NCBI RefSeq assembly: GCF_000350225.1 | Contig: NW_005179250.1 | Span: 408,216-472,215 of the forward strand | Direction: 5' to 3' | DNA from: Chondrus crispus | Lineage: Eukaryota; Rhodophyta; Florideophyceae; Gigartinales; Gigartinaceae | Length of the DNA stretch: 64,000 bases | Made by a program: the position numbers and the translations under genes | The notes under the pieces: generated by a model | Database searches by the model: none | Seen by the model: the letters and a program-made list of their open reading frames with translations, nothing else | What the model was told of the DNA's origin: nothing | Part shown: positions 53,768 through 64,000 of the stretch, piece after piece | Layout: each line of letters opens with the position of its first letter | Position numbering within the stretch: position 1 is the first letter of the stretch

Positions 53768-56700
53768 GGGGGGGAATCTCAAAAAATTCGAAAGGAGAGA
53801 CATGTGTCCGGCGAACCATGTCCGGGACCCAGTTCCATTCCCCGCTTTTAGCGAAGGAGGCAGTCGACGACGAGGAGACACTTGGAATCATCGATAACCC
53901 GAAAGGACCCATTGGGGTCAAGAAGATTCTGCCAAGAGGCAAGGACGATCCGCTGGAGCATGTCCGACGTCCCTGGTACAGGGTCAAACGCGGGGAATGT
54001 CCCGAGAAGATTTTTGTCCTTGCGAGGAAAAACTACAAAGTCTTCGCGGACATTGGACCGACGGTCGGATTGATGAGCCGTGTACTGTCCGTGTTGGACA
54101 CCGGCGCGGGACCTAATCTCATCCGGAGATCCGAGCTTCCCGCAGGAATGGAAACTCTTGTGTCCCTCGGACCGACCCAAGACATCGGCGATGCGAACAA
54201 CAGGCCACTCCGAACTCTAGGTACACTCAAAATGCCTGTGAGACTTGGACGTTTCGTGGCTTCAGTCGAATTTATAGTTTGTGAAAAACTCGCAGTCTCC
54301 CTATTTCTAGGAGCGTATTATTGCGATAGGTTCGTGGAGGCTATCTACCCACGAAAGAGGACCGTTGAGTTGGCGGACTTCTCGGAGGTTCCGATCGTAC
54401 GGCGATTCTCGGCGAGAAGATCGAAGAAGCATTTGGTTCCCGGAGAGGGCGAGACTGATGCAAAAAGGGAGCGAGTTTCGCTCAGGGTGAAGGTGGCAAG
54501 AGCCACGACCATTGAGCCAGGGATGCAACACGTAATCGAATGCACCTCGAAGAGGACTGGCTTGGTCGCCGTTCAACCCTACGCACCCCTATACGACAAG
54601 CACGGACTGGTAAGCACCAACGGTGTAGTCCAAGTTGAGCCTGACAAACCTTTTAGATTGCTTGTTGCGAATTTTAGGAATTACCCTGTCAGGGATCAAA
54701 AAGGCCAAGTGGTGGCGGAACTACTACCGCACCCGAGGGCCGTATTCGAGAGCAATGCCACCATTGGTGAGGTACTTGGAATTCAAGGAAGGGATGAGGA
54801 AAAATTTACTAATTCTACCCCGCCGCCTACGGGCGAGAGAAGATGCGAACCGTCGGAACAAGATCGCGAGGACCAGCAAGGAGAACGGGAGGAAGGGCTC
54901 TCCGCGACGGCAACTACGAAGCCGAAGCGGCGGATTAAGCCTCTTCCGCCGGACGTGGAGGAGCTCGACCTGAGCCACGTGCCGGACCGGCTGGGCGAAA
55001 GATTCCGTCGGATGTTAAAAAACTATTCCCGCATGTGGGATAGGACCCTTGGTGAGATCAACACCACGGTCCACCGGATTGAACTGGACCTGGACACAAG
55101 GCCAATTGCGCAAGCCCCGTATTGGGCCGGGCCTAAAGCCCGCGAAGTAGAAGATGCAGAAGTACAAAAGATGTTAGAAGCAGGAGTCATCGAGCCGGCG
55201 CAGTCAGAATGGGCGTCGCCCGTTTTATTAGTGCCCAAGCCGGATGGATCGATGCGCTTTTGCGTAGACTACCGCAGGTTAAACGCGGTAACGGTGAAGG
55301 ACACGTACCCTTTGCCGCGCATGGATGAGTGTCTGGACTCGTTGGGAGACACCAAGGTCTTTTCCGCGTTGGACGCGATTTCAGGGTATTGGCAAATGCC
55401 TATTCCGGAAGCGGACCGCGACAAGACAGCTTTTTCGTGTCATTCGGGTCTCTACCGTTTTTCAAGAATGCCCTTCGGGCTTACCAACGCGCCAGCGACG
55501 TTTCAGAGAGCCATGGATATCCTGCTCTCTCCGTTCCGGTGGAAATGCTGTCTGGTATATCTAGATGATATCATCATCTTCAGCAAATCCTGGGAGGAGC
55601 ACGTCGTCCACGTTGACGAAATACTGTCTGTATTGGAAAAGGCAGGTGTGAAGCTCAAGCTTCGCAAGGGTGAATTTTTCGTCGAAAAGATCAAGTACCT
55701 GGGCCATGTCGTTCGGCCCGGTACATTGGAAGTGGACGCCGCGCGAACCGCCGCATTGGAACAAGTGAGGTACCCTCAAACGCAGACCCAGCTCAGGAGC
55801 TTTTTGGGACTTTGTAATGTCTACCGCAGATTCGTTCCGCATTATGCGAAAATCGAGCATCCGCTCAATCAACTGTTGAAGAAGGGACAACCGGTCCAGT
55901 TGGAAGGATTCGACGAACCGTGCGAAAAGCTTTTCATAAGCTCAAGGACGCTATCTTGGCGCAACCGGTGTTGGCGCTGCCGAAGAAGAACCTACCATAC
56001 TCGGTAGACACCGATGCAAGCGACTATCAAATCGGCGCTGCATTATTTCAGACACACCCGGATGCGCAACGTAAACCCATCGGGTTCTTTTCAAGAACGT
56101 TATCCGCAGCCGAGAGAAACTACTCCGTTTCAGAAAAAGAATGTCTAGCGGTAATTTGGGCCGTACAGACTTTAAGACCATATCTATATGGCGAGCACTT
56201 CATTGTGCATACCGACCATGCCTCATTGAGGTGGTTGATGAACGTAACCGACCCCAGCGGGAGATTAATCCGATGGAGGCTCCGCCTCTCGGAATTTGAT
56301 TTCGAAATCAAGTACAAGAACGGCAAGGCTAACAGCCAAGCTGATGCACTGTCAAGATTACGGACCGCAGGAGAAACCGTCGACGAAATCGACGATAAAA
56401 TTCCATGCTTTATGGCCGAACCGGCGGAGGGTACAGCGGAGGACGAGGACAGTTTTGACGCGTTAGACGACATCCTCGCTCTTGAGGGGGGGGCCGCCCC
56501 TGATCGCCTCGATCAATTCCAAGCTGTCACTCCGGAGGAGCTCATTCGCGAGCAAGCCGTCGACCCCTTCTGCAATCGCATCAAGGAAGAAATGGACGCC
56601 GGAAAGGTGAGAACGTTCAGCACGGAGACCGAGGAACTCGAAGGAACTCTATGCCGTACCGCGGCGGAGTTTGTACAAGTGGTGATACCACAATCGTTAA

Positions 56701-58225
56701 AAGGGACCGCGTCCTAGGGTTGAGCCACTACGCAAAATGGGCAGGCCAACCGGGAGGCAGGAAACTTTACAAGACATTGAGAAGATATTTTTATTGGCCT
56801 ACGATGGCTCTAGACTGCTACGCAGTCGCGAAGAATTGCGCTGCATGTGCGCGGGAAAGGGTGAAGTTAAGAAGAAACACGAAGGAAATGAAGCTGTTCA
56901 CGCCCAAAGCTCCGCTGGAGTTTGTCGCCATCGACATTCTCGGCGAGCTAATTACAACTAAACGAGGAAATCGGTATATTCTCGTGATCAGCGATCGATA
57001 CTCGAAACTGGTACGAACCGTACCGTTGAAGAAGATATCAGCTGCGCACATCGCACAAGCCTTCGTTCACCATTGGGTATTCGTGTACGGACCGCCAGTC
57101 AAGCTGCTGTCCGACAATGGAACACAGTTCACGGCCCGGTTCTTTCAGAATGTCTGCCGAATTCTTGGCATCCGCAATGTGTTCACGACTACGTACCACC
57201 CGCAAGCCAACGGCCAAGTAGAGAGGTTTAACCGCACGCTGACTTCCGCGTTGCGAAAATATGTTGGAGAGCATCCCAAGGACTGGGACCTATTTAGCGA
57301 CTCTGTGACGTTCGCATACAACACACAAGTTCATCGAACTACGAACATTGCGCCCTTCGAGCTGGTGTTAGCTCCGGCGCCGAGAAGCATTGCGTTACAA
57401 GCACAGCCAAGTTTGGAAGGATTTAGCTCGAATCGAGCGTACTACATGAAATGGCAGTCGTGGTTGGAAACCCTGATGAAAGGCGCTGATAAGAGCCTGC
57501 GAAAAGAACAAGCGCGCTACAAGCGAAACTTTGACGCAAGGCTTCGCAAGCCGAAGTATGACATCCCTTCAGGATCCTACGTTTTTCTCCGGAAGGAACA
57601 GGGGACCGCAACAGAACCTAGACACAAGCTGGCACAAGTTGCCACGGGATCGTATGCAGTCAAGAAATCAGATAAGAACACGGTTGTCATCGCTATAGGC
57701 GACCAAGAAGAGCGCGTGTCGCGAGATAGAGTCGAATTAGCCCCTAGTCCCATGGACTACATGCCGATATCAGGCCTACGACAGGCTCTACAGTTCCTCA
57801 GCGGACGCGAGGGGAATCAAGAACGGGACGCCATGGAGAGTGAGGAAGGTCCTCCCACGCGAGCGCAGATGTTAGAGGACGAGGAAGATGTTGTCAGTCG
57901 AAACCTGTCAGCGGAGATACCGCAAGACCTACGGAGGACAAGTAATTCAGAAGAGTTGGAGGAGTCGGAGAATCTTCAGGAGGGGGAAGAAATTAACCCC
58001 AGACGCGAGGAAGAAAATGAAAACGCCGAGTACGTGATAGAAAAGATCATCGATCACGGGTATCAAGATGAGGAATTAATCCTCAAGGTGAAATGGTATG
58101 GATATGAGAAGAAGGACGCGACGTGGGAACCAGTCGCATCATTGCCGCGCAGCGCAGTTGTAAGATATTTCCGAAGAAAGAAGTTACCCTTGCCGCCGCA
58201 AGTCGCGCGCGCACAAGCGGGGTAG
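53494..58225 (+). pseudogene. pol: B2 pol, broken
   Basis: Protease with DTGAGPN (about 54097), RT with FCVDYRRLN, RMPFGLTNAP and YLDD (55558-55569), RNase H (about 56.0-56.35 kb: VDTDASDYQIGAALFQ, TDHASLRWLMN), integrase HHCC (about 56.73-56.86 kb) and core with IDILGEL, LLSDNGTQF and HPQANGQVERFN, then a Glu-rich linker and a chromodomain (YVIEKIIDHGYQ, KVKWYGYEKKDATWEP, about 58.03-58.18 kb). The order is that of a chromovirus. About two breaks. Confidence 0.88.
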
Positions 58226-59172
58226 CCTCTGTCAGAGGGTTGGCAAGTCAGAATAGGTTCTGTGGAACGCAGTGCGAAGTTAGAAAACAAGGGTAGTCGT
58301 AGGAGTAGGGATCATAGGGCATGACGAGAAGGAGAGAGAAAGTGAGATAGGCAAGTCTGCGTCGCCCCCCCGCACATGGACGGAGCGGTGAGTGTCGCCC
58401 TGTCAAGAAATGAGGAAGTTATTGTGGTCCCAGGTGGAGACAATGTGCAAATTACATATGATCACGCGTCGCAGTGGTGCGCACGTGAAGTAACGTTTGG
58501 ATCAAGGATCCGCACCCGTCCGTAGGAACTTGAGAGGAAAATGTTATGAGGATTTTTTTTATGAGGGGACACAAGGCAATGCGTTACTTGTTTTCCAGGG
58601 TGTTTTGCTCCTTTTCGTTTCTATTTTGGGTTCTGTCCCGTTTACTTTTTTTATGTGAAGACAGGAACACAACCCCGCATCGCGGACACCGATCCGCAAG
58701 TCACTCGCCGAGAATTGGAAGACCGAGATTGAAGCGAGGCCGTGACCGTCGGACCGTCAGTAGCGCGAGCGGCCTGGGAAAGTGCGGGATCTAACGCGCG
58801 AAGTTTTACCGTACGGGGTGGACAAATAGTTTTGTCGTTCTTGTCGGCTTCGTCAGGAACGAAAGTCTACCCGACGTCCTCATCGAGGGGATCAAGTGTT
58901 TATCTTCAAGTCGTTTCTAGTTCAGTCCCTGTTTTGTTTTTGTTGGTATTCCTTCTAGGTTGTGATGTCGACGACACGACGCGACGCGGCGCCTCCCGAA
59001 TTGCAACTCTACAAGAATAAGCGAAGACTGAGGGGGAAGTTACTCGAGAGAAACAAAGGGGAGTGACAACTACCTGAGAACAACTCCTTTGGAGGAAATC
59101 GTCACTCGACGAGCTAATTGACGACGCCAAGCTCACGTTTGCTGGTTTTATTTCGAACCCCGAGCGAACTAT
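58226..59172. other. B2 3' untranslated stretch
   Basis: About 950 bases without a recognised gene. A purine-rich run (GACTGAGGGGGAAG) near 59031 could be the polypurine tract. The last 140 bases could be other sequence cut by B3. It does not match the sequence downstream of the B1 pol. Confidence 0.45.
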
Positions 59173-60210
59173 TGTAGTGCAATACGCACCTGGAAAGGGG
59201 GGTGAAAAGAAAGGAAAATATTTGGATATGAAAAGTAGTCCAGGTTGGGGGACACACGTGTGAATAATTGCACAGTTTTAATTTCTAATTATTTTATTTT
59301 ATTTAGTTAATTAGTTGGCATTAATTTTGCTGACATTAGATTAGATTTAGGATCTAGCGCCGCGAGCTACTGTAGTGACTCCGGCCGGGCGATATATACC
59401 TTAGCCCTCTGACCACCAAGTTAGTAAAGGTAACCCGAGTTGCCAGAGTTGAATGTCGCCTTGGTCGAAGTCCGTCTCTACCAAGACGCTCCCTTTTACC
59501 TAAGCCTACGGCATCCTTTGCGGTCGGGGGTTCCCTTTTTCTTTTTCCTTTATTTCCCTATTCTTTTCTACTTCTATCTCTATTTTTCCCTTAATTGTGT
59601 TGGTTCCACTGGAGTCGGTTGCGACCGATCCGGTGTAGGTGTTTTAGCCATCGGGCAACACGTCGTGTAGCGCTGCTACTGTTTCAAGTTCCGTCGGAAG
59701 GCTGTTGCGACGACGCCTCCGTCGAAGGTCTTACTGTATAAGACAGAGTTGGTACCACCTACCGCGATTGCGATCGCGCTGGTGAGGGTGTTTTTAGCCA
59801 TCGGGCAACACGTCTGTCGTAGCGCTGCTACACAATTACGATCCCGTCGGGTAGTGCTGAGCAAGCCCCCGTCGAAGACCTTGAATTATACCCAAGGTGC
59901 TGAAGACGCTCGTCGAGCATTGGCCTTACAACCCAGCGAACCGCGGTTACATTCTCGTAGACATGCCCAACCCGCACTCGCCGAGCGCTCAAGTCTTCAC
60001 AAGTCTCTACCACCATTTTCCTCCCGGGCCGGGCATCTTTCCTTACCCCCCCGTCGGAGTTGAGCTACAGTGGGCCGCAAGCCCACATAAGGGGAAAGGG
60101 AGTCTCGAACGCTCCGTAGCGCGTGCCATCGGCAGTTGTTGTTGTTGTTTTTCGTCTGTTTGTTTGACCGTCGGACTGTGTTCGCGGCCTGCCAGGCACA
60201 TTGCACTACA
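59173..60210 (+). repeat. B3 5' LTR, about 1,038 bp
   Basis: It begins TGTAGTGCAAT and ends ATTGCACTACA, an exact inverted pair. The first 450 bases resemble B1/B2; the rest is a distinct version. Because the terminal unit is repeated after it, the true end could be any of four positions. Confidence 0.8.
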
Positions 60211-60491
60211 AAAGTGGTCTCCCGACCTAGAATGTTTTGTCTACAGCAAACCCGACCTAAAATTGTGTCGACGACAGCCTCGGGCTGCAGTTGCACTACA
60301 AAAGTGGTCTCCCGACCTAGAAACTTTGGTGTACAGGAGACCTGATCCAGACTTTTCCTACGACAGTCCCGGTCTGGAGACGCACTACAAAAGTGGTCTT
60401 CCGAACTAGAATTCGTCTACTGTGCAAGAGACCTGATCAAGAATTTTGCCTACGAAAGTCCTGATCTGGAGTTGTACTACAAAAGTGGTCT
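60201..60491 (+). repeat. Four-copy LTR-end / primer-site tandem array in B3
   Basis: Units of about 90 bases start TTGCACTACAAAAGTGGTCT at 60201, 60291, 60380 and 60472. Each joins the LTR terminus to a primer-site copy. The first two match the 18-base tRNA-Tyr-type site fully, the third has two mismatches, and the fourth keeps only TGGTCT. B1 and B2 have one copy. Confidence 0.9.
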
Positions 60492-60557
60492 GGGTAACGG
60501 AGTCTCTTTTTTATTTTTTGTTTGTACATTTTTTGTGTGGGGTCGCTTGTACGAGCG

Positions 60558-62809
60558 ATGTCGACAAGCGCCCCCGGGGACGTCGGTCCCGGGGCGAGTA
60601 GGAGCGGATCGGCAAGGGCGTCGAGGATCTCGCGAGGTCCTCGCACCCGAAGCCAGGCCAATACGGCCACCGATCCCGAAGGTCAAGAATCCCCGACGGG
60701 GATCGAAACCAACAAGGATAACCTATCCTACAGGTTCGAGAAGATGGGCGAGGAAATTCGCCAAGAGATGACGAAAAATCTCGAGGCTGAATTAGCCCTC
60801 GTCCGGAAGCAACTGGAGTTGCAAGCATCCGAGTTCCACACCGTTTTAGGAGAGCTGTCGGCTCGAGTGGATCTCGTCGAGAAGGAGCGAGGTGAGGCGA
60901 CCGACGGTCTGGAGCCGGAGGTCCTAGCTTCGTTGAAAATTTCGGTCAAGGACGCAAGGCGCGAAGCGAATCAAGCTTTGGAGTCCTTAGGTAAATTTAG
61001 GAGCAGTATCGACGGCAGGTTTGACCGCGCCGCTCATCGTCTCAAGGACCTTGAACAGGTCGCCGGCAAGAGCCGCTCCCCACGGGTCGAGAAGGCGACC
61101 GTCGATCGAAGAAGGACAAGGCCGCTGTGCAGCGGAGTTCCAAGTCGAAGACTTCGAAGAAGAATCTGCGACGCCGGAGCAAGAGTCACTGTAGTGACGA
61201 GCCGAAGGGCCCAGACTCAACGGCCGAGTCGAACGGCCATTCCGAAGATGGTGACGACGGTTCGTCGAACTATGCCAGCGATTCCGAACATCGTTCAGAG
61301 GAAGGAAAAGGAATTTCGCAGGGCAAGAAAACCTCCAGACGGGGCGGAATCACTTCGTCCGCCTCGCGGAGAGACAAGGACGCGGAGCCCGAAGATGTCG
61401 CAACGCGGCGCGGGCCGCGATGGGAGGAGTTGGAGGGGCTGAATCCGACCAACTACCTCTTCAAGAAATTACTTTCGTACCGAACGTACCGCTTGCGGAA
61501 CCCGCAGACATATTTGTCAAGTTCCCAGCGGACCGCCGTGCGAAAAATTAGGAGAGATATTCCGCCTAAGGTGAAGAAGGACAACACGTTCACAGGTGAG
61601 GACGGGGTCCTTGTGTTGGATTTTTTGGCAAAATTAGTTCAGGAGTTCGATACTCAAGAAATGAACGAAGGGCAAGCGATCCGCCTGTTGCCTGAATTTT
61701 TAAGCGGCGTCGCCTTGAGACAGTACACTTCGGTGTCTCAGACGGCCGGGTCCCACCACGGAAAGGTATCCGTTTGGCCGGAGGCCGTACAGTGGTTGTT
61801 GAGGAGTTTCGCAACCGACGAGGCGATCCGTCAAGCCGTGCTCGCATTGCGAGAAGTTCAGCAAAGACCGTCTGAAGACGAGATGAAATTTTATATCCGT
61901 CTGACGGACGCGAGCAATCGATGTGGAAACGTATATTCGATGGAAGAACAAATGACGATGTTTATTGAAGGACTCGATTCGAGTATCAAGCCGATGGTAT
62001 CTCAATACCGACAAGACAATCGGGACGTTTCGTTTTTGAGACTAGTTAATTACGCGAAGGCGCATGGCTCGGCGAGCCGCGCTAAGGACAAGAAGACCAA
62101 GAAGGTCACGATCGAGACGCCGTCGACGATTAGGGCAGGTAAGAAGCCGAGGGCTTCTTATCCCGGTCGCAAAAGTCAGACCGCCGTCCATTTAGCCGAG
62201 TCAATTTCCGCGTCAGATGAGCGCGGTGGGGACGGAAGTAGCGAAAATCACTACGAGGGCGCTTTGGTAGCCAAAGGCGAGTTCATTGAGCCATCGGAGG
62301 GCTACGGACACGAGGACTACAGAGCAAGCGGGTCGTCAACTTTACCGACGCCCGCATACACGACGGAGTCGTTTTCAGAGCCCACGGATCTCGTGATGAT
62401 GTTTCGGGGGCGCGGCCACACGCCGGCGCCGCGCATTCTGATGGAAGACAAGGGTACGACGTTTCGAAGACCAGGCTGGATGGGAAGGCCGCAACGTCGA
62501 GGAAGGCCGCCGGCCCGTGGAGGGCCTAGGCCGCAATATCCCGTCAAGACGCACAGACTGGTGTGCTATCATTGCTATGAAAAGGGGCACGCTGCGCTAA
62601 CGTGCATTCTTTCCCTCCGGGAAATGCACCGAGTTTTGGAAAATTATGAGGCGTTGTCTCCGATGGAGAGGTTAGGGATACCATCGACGAGTTACCTGAA
62701 GGTCAAGAATTGGTTCGATTCGCAGACGGCGAGCGCGCCGAGTGCTTCAACGCCGAGGTCGAACCAACCCTTCAGAGGGCCTCCGCGGGGCCCGCGCCGT
62801 CAGATGTGA
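60558..62809 (+). pseudogene. gag: B3 gag, broken
   Basis: It starts MSTSAPGDVGPGASRSG, then a coiled-coil-like region (RFEKMGEEIRQEMTKNLEAE), a charged linker, a capsid-like segment nearly identical to B2 over residues such as EEQMTMFIEGLDSS, and a zinc knuckle CYHCYEKGHAALTC near 62.57 kb. The C-terminal part differs from B2. About one or two breaks. Confidence 0.8.
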
Positions 62810-62929
62810 GAAGGATCCCGCCGCGGCAGGAAAACTAGAGAGGGGAATCTCGCATGAGTCGCGAGAGGCACAGGGTCGACGTACTGTGCCCGGGGCTCAG
62901 CCCCGTTCCCCGTCCTCATCAGACCCCGA

Positions 62930-64000
62930 TGAGGAGGTTGTTGGATTGGTGGATAAGCCCAAAGGGCCAGCTCAAGTCAAGAAAATTTTGAGCCGAGCCC
63001 GAGATCATCCGCTGGAAGAAGTTCGAAGACCCTGGTACAGGGTTAAGCGAAGGGAGTGTCCCGAGAAGATTTTGGTTCTTGCGCGAAAAAACTACAAAGT
63101 TTACGCGGACATCGCACCCACAATCGGATTGATGAGCCGGGTGTTGTCTGTATTATACACCGGCGCGGGACCAACCCTTGTGCGAAAATCGGAACTCCCG
63201 GCTGGAATGGAATCTGTAGTGTCCTACGGACCGACCCAAGACATTTGCGACGCGAACAATAGGCCACTCCGAACTCTCGGCACGATTAGAATGCCTGTGA
63301 GGCTTGGAAAATTTGTGGCCGCAGCCGAGTTTATTGTATGCGAAAAACTAGCCGTCCCGCTAATTCTAGGCGCGGACTACTGTGACCGGTTTGTGGAAGC
63401 AATTTATCCAAGGAAGAAAACGGTTGAGTTGGCGGATTTCTCGGAGGTTCCGATAGTTAGGCGGTTCTCGACGAGAAAAGGGAAGAAGAATCTCGTCCCG
63501 GGCGAGGACGAGGATGAGGGAAAGAGGGAGCGAATTTCCCCTAAGGTAAAAGTGGCAAGAGCCACGACTATCGAGCCAGGGACGCAACGCGTCGTGGAAT
63601 GCACCTCGAAGAGGGCGGGCTTGGTTGTGGTTCAGCCGTACTCGTCGTTGTACGAAAGGCACGGGTTGACGTGCACGAATGGTGTCGTTCAGGTTGAGCC
63701 TGACCGGCCATTCCGTTTACTAGTTGCGAATTTTAGGACGTACCCTGTCAGGGTGCAAAAAGGCCAAGTGGTGGCAGAATTATTACCGCACCCGAGAGCT
63801 GCGCTCGAGAGCAAAACCACCATTGGTGGAGTTCTCGGAATTCAAGAAAGGAAGAAGGAAAATTTTCCTAATTCCACCAAGACGCCTACGGGCGAGACAA
63901 GATGCGAACAGTCGGATCAAGACCGCGAGGAACAGCAGGGAGAGCGAGAGGAAAGGCTCTCCGCGACGGCAACTACGAAGCCGGAGCGGCGGATTGAGCC
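62930..64000 (+). pseudogene. pol: B3 pol start, cut by the window end
   Basis: Protease region (about 63.05-63.45 kb) and following linker, homologous to B2 (blocks ARKNYKVYADI, MPVRLGKFVAAAEFIVCEKL, VELADFSEVPIVRRFS). The reverse transcriptase lies beyond the window. It may be broken; not enough is visible to count. Confidence 0.7.

Larger units (their letters stand above)
50264..59172 (+). mobile_element. Element B2: Ty3/gypsy chromovirus, 5' LTR to 3' untranslated region
   Basis: The best-preserved B copy. It has a 5' LTR 50264-51389, primer site 51394-51411, gag 51482-53767, pol about 53494-58225 and then about 950 bases of 3' untranslated sequence with a purine-rich run near 59031. The LTR that follows at 59173 belongs to the diverged B3, so B2's own 3' LTR is not visible and B3 probably replaced or interrupted the end. 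Gag looks whole; pol has about two breaks. Nearly identical to B1 (about 97%). Confidence 0.88.
59173..64000 (+). mobile_element. Element B3: diverged B subfamily, cut by the window end
   Basis: LTR 59173-60210, a tandem primer-site array to about 60490, gag about 60558-62809 and the start of pol (protease from about 63.1 kb) running off the window. Gag and LTR differ strongly from B1/B2, except for near-identical runs in the capsid region (about 61880-62060). Broken, with about two or three breaks in the visible part. The 3' end is not seen, so its age cannot be estimated from LTRs. Confidence 0.85.

Noticed and set aside
59173-60210. 3' LTR of B2
   Set aside because: It differs strongly from the B2 5' LTR, carries a distinct second half and leads into a distinct gag, so it belongs to B3.
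60201-60491. CRISPR-like array
   Set aside because: Units are about 90 bases, joined without variable spacers of constant size, and consist of LTR end plus primer site; the genome is eukaryotic.
1-64000. tRNA, rRNA or other RNA genes
   Set aside because: None seen; the only tRNA-related signals are primer-binding sites of the retroelements.

Overview
This is a eukaryotic nuclear window with one clear host gene and a dense nest of Ty3/gypsy LTR retrotransposons. The host gene is an uninterrupted 1,493-codon SKI2-type RNA helicase on the minus strand (935-5416). A long intronless host gene, a GC-rich background and chromodomain-bearing Ty3/gypsy elements (chromoviruses) would suit an intron-poor red alga such as Chondrus. 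That placement is inference only; the sequence does not prove it.

Layout: 1-621 holds a short diverged repeat and a small element-like unit with terminal inverted repeats. 935-5416 is SKI2. 5417-8383 has no recognisable gene but contains a 52-bp palindrome. 8384-21989 is element A1 (13.6 kb, minus strand), a young Ty3/gypsy element whose two 620-bp LTRs differ by one base. 21990-24306 is unassigned. 24307-28314 (minus) and 30692-34614 (plus) are complementary parts of a second family, B, best explained as one copy split by an inversion that also carried a decayed third Ty3/gypsy copy (C, about 29220-30691). 34615-34943 carries a Ty1/copia scrap. 34944-50025 is A2, an older, broken relative of A1 that contains a solo LTR with a perfect 5-bp target duplication. 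50264-59172 is B2, and 59173-64000 is B3, a diverged B subfamily that runs off the window.

The most unusual feature is shared by A1 and A2. Between the end of pol and the 3' LTR, both carry a large extra gene in the OPPOSITE orientation to gag-pol (9060-11657, about 865 codons; 35703-38146). I recognise no family for it. The two copies differ mostly at synonymous sites, so the protein was under selection. In both elements the block holding this gene is bracketed by two copies of a short module: the last codons of pol, the stop and the polypurine tract. This suggests the block was added between duplicated ends of the element. The LTR lying just upstream of the antisense gene has a near-symmetrical TATA-like block that might serve both directions (inference).

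Other points: A2 and all B copies share an 18-base primer-binding site whose complement has the hallmarks of eukaryotic tRNA-Tyr. B3 carries four tandem copies of the LTR-end/primer-site unit. A1 and A2 share a near-identical gag-pol cassette flanked by divergent LTRs, leaders and antisense genes, so they are mosaic. Retroelements are treated as fossils: I give family, parts, relative age and approximate number of breaks only.
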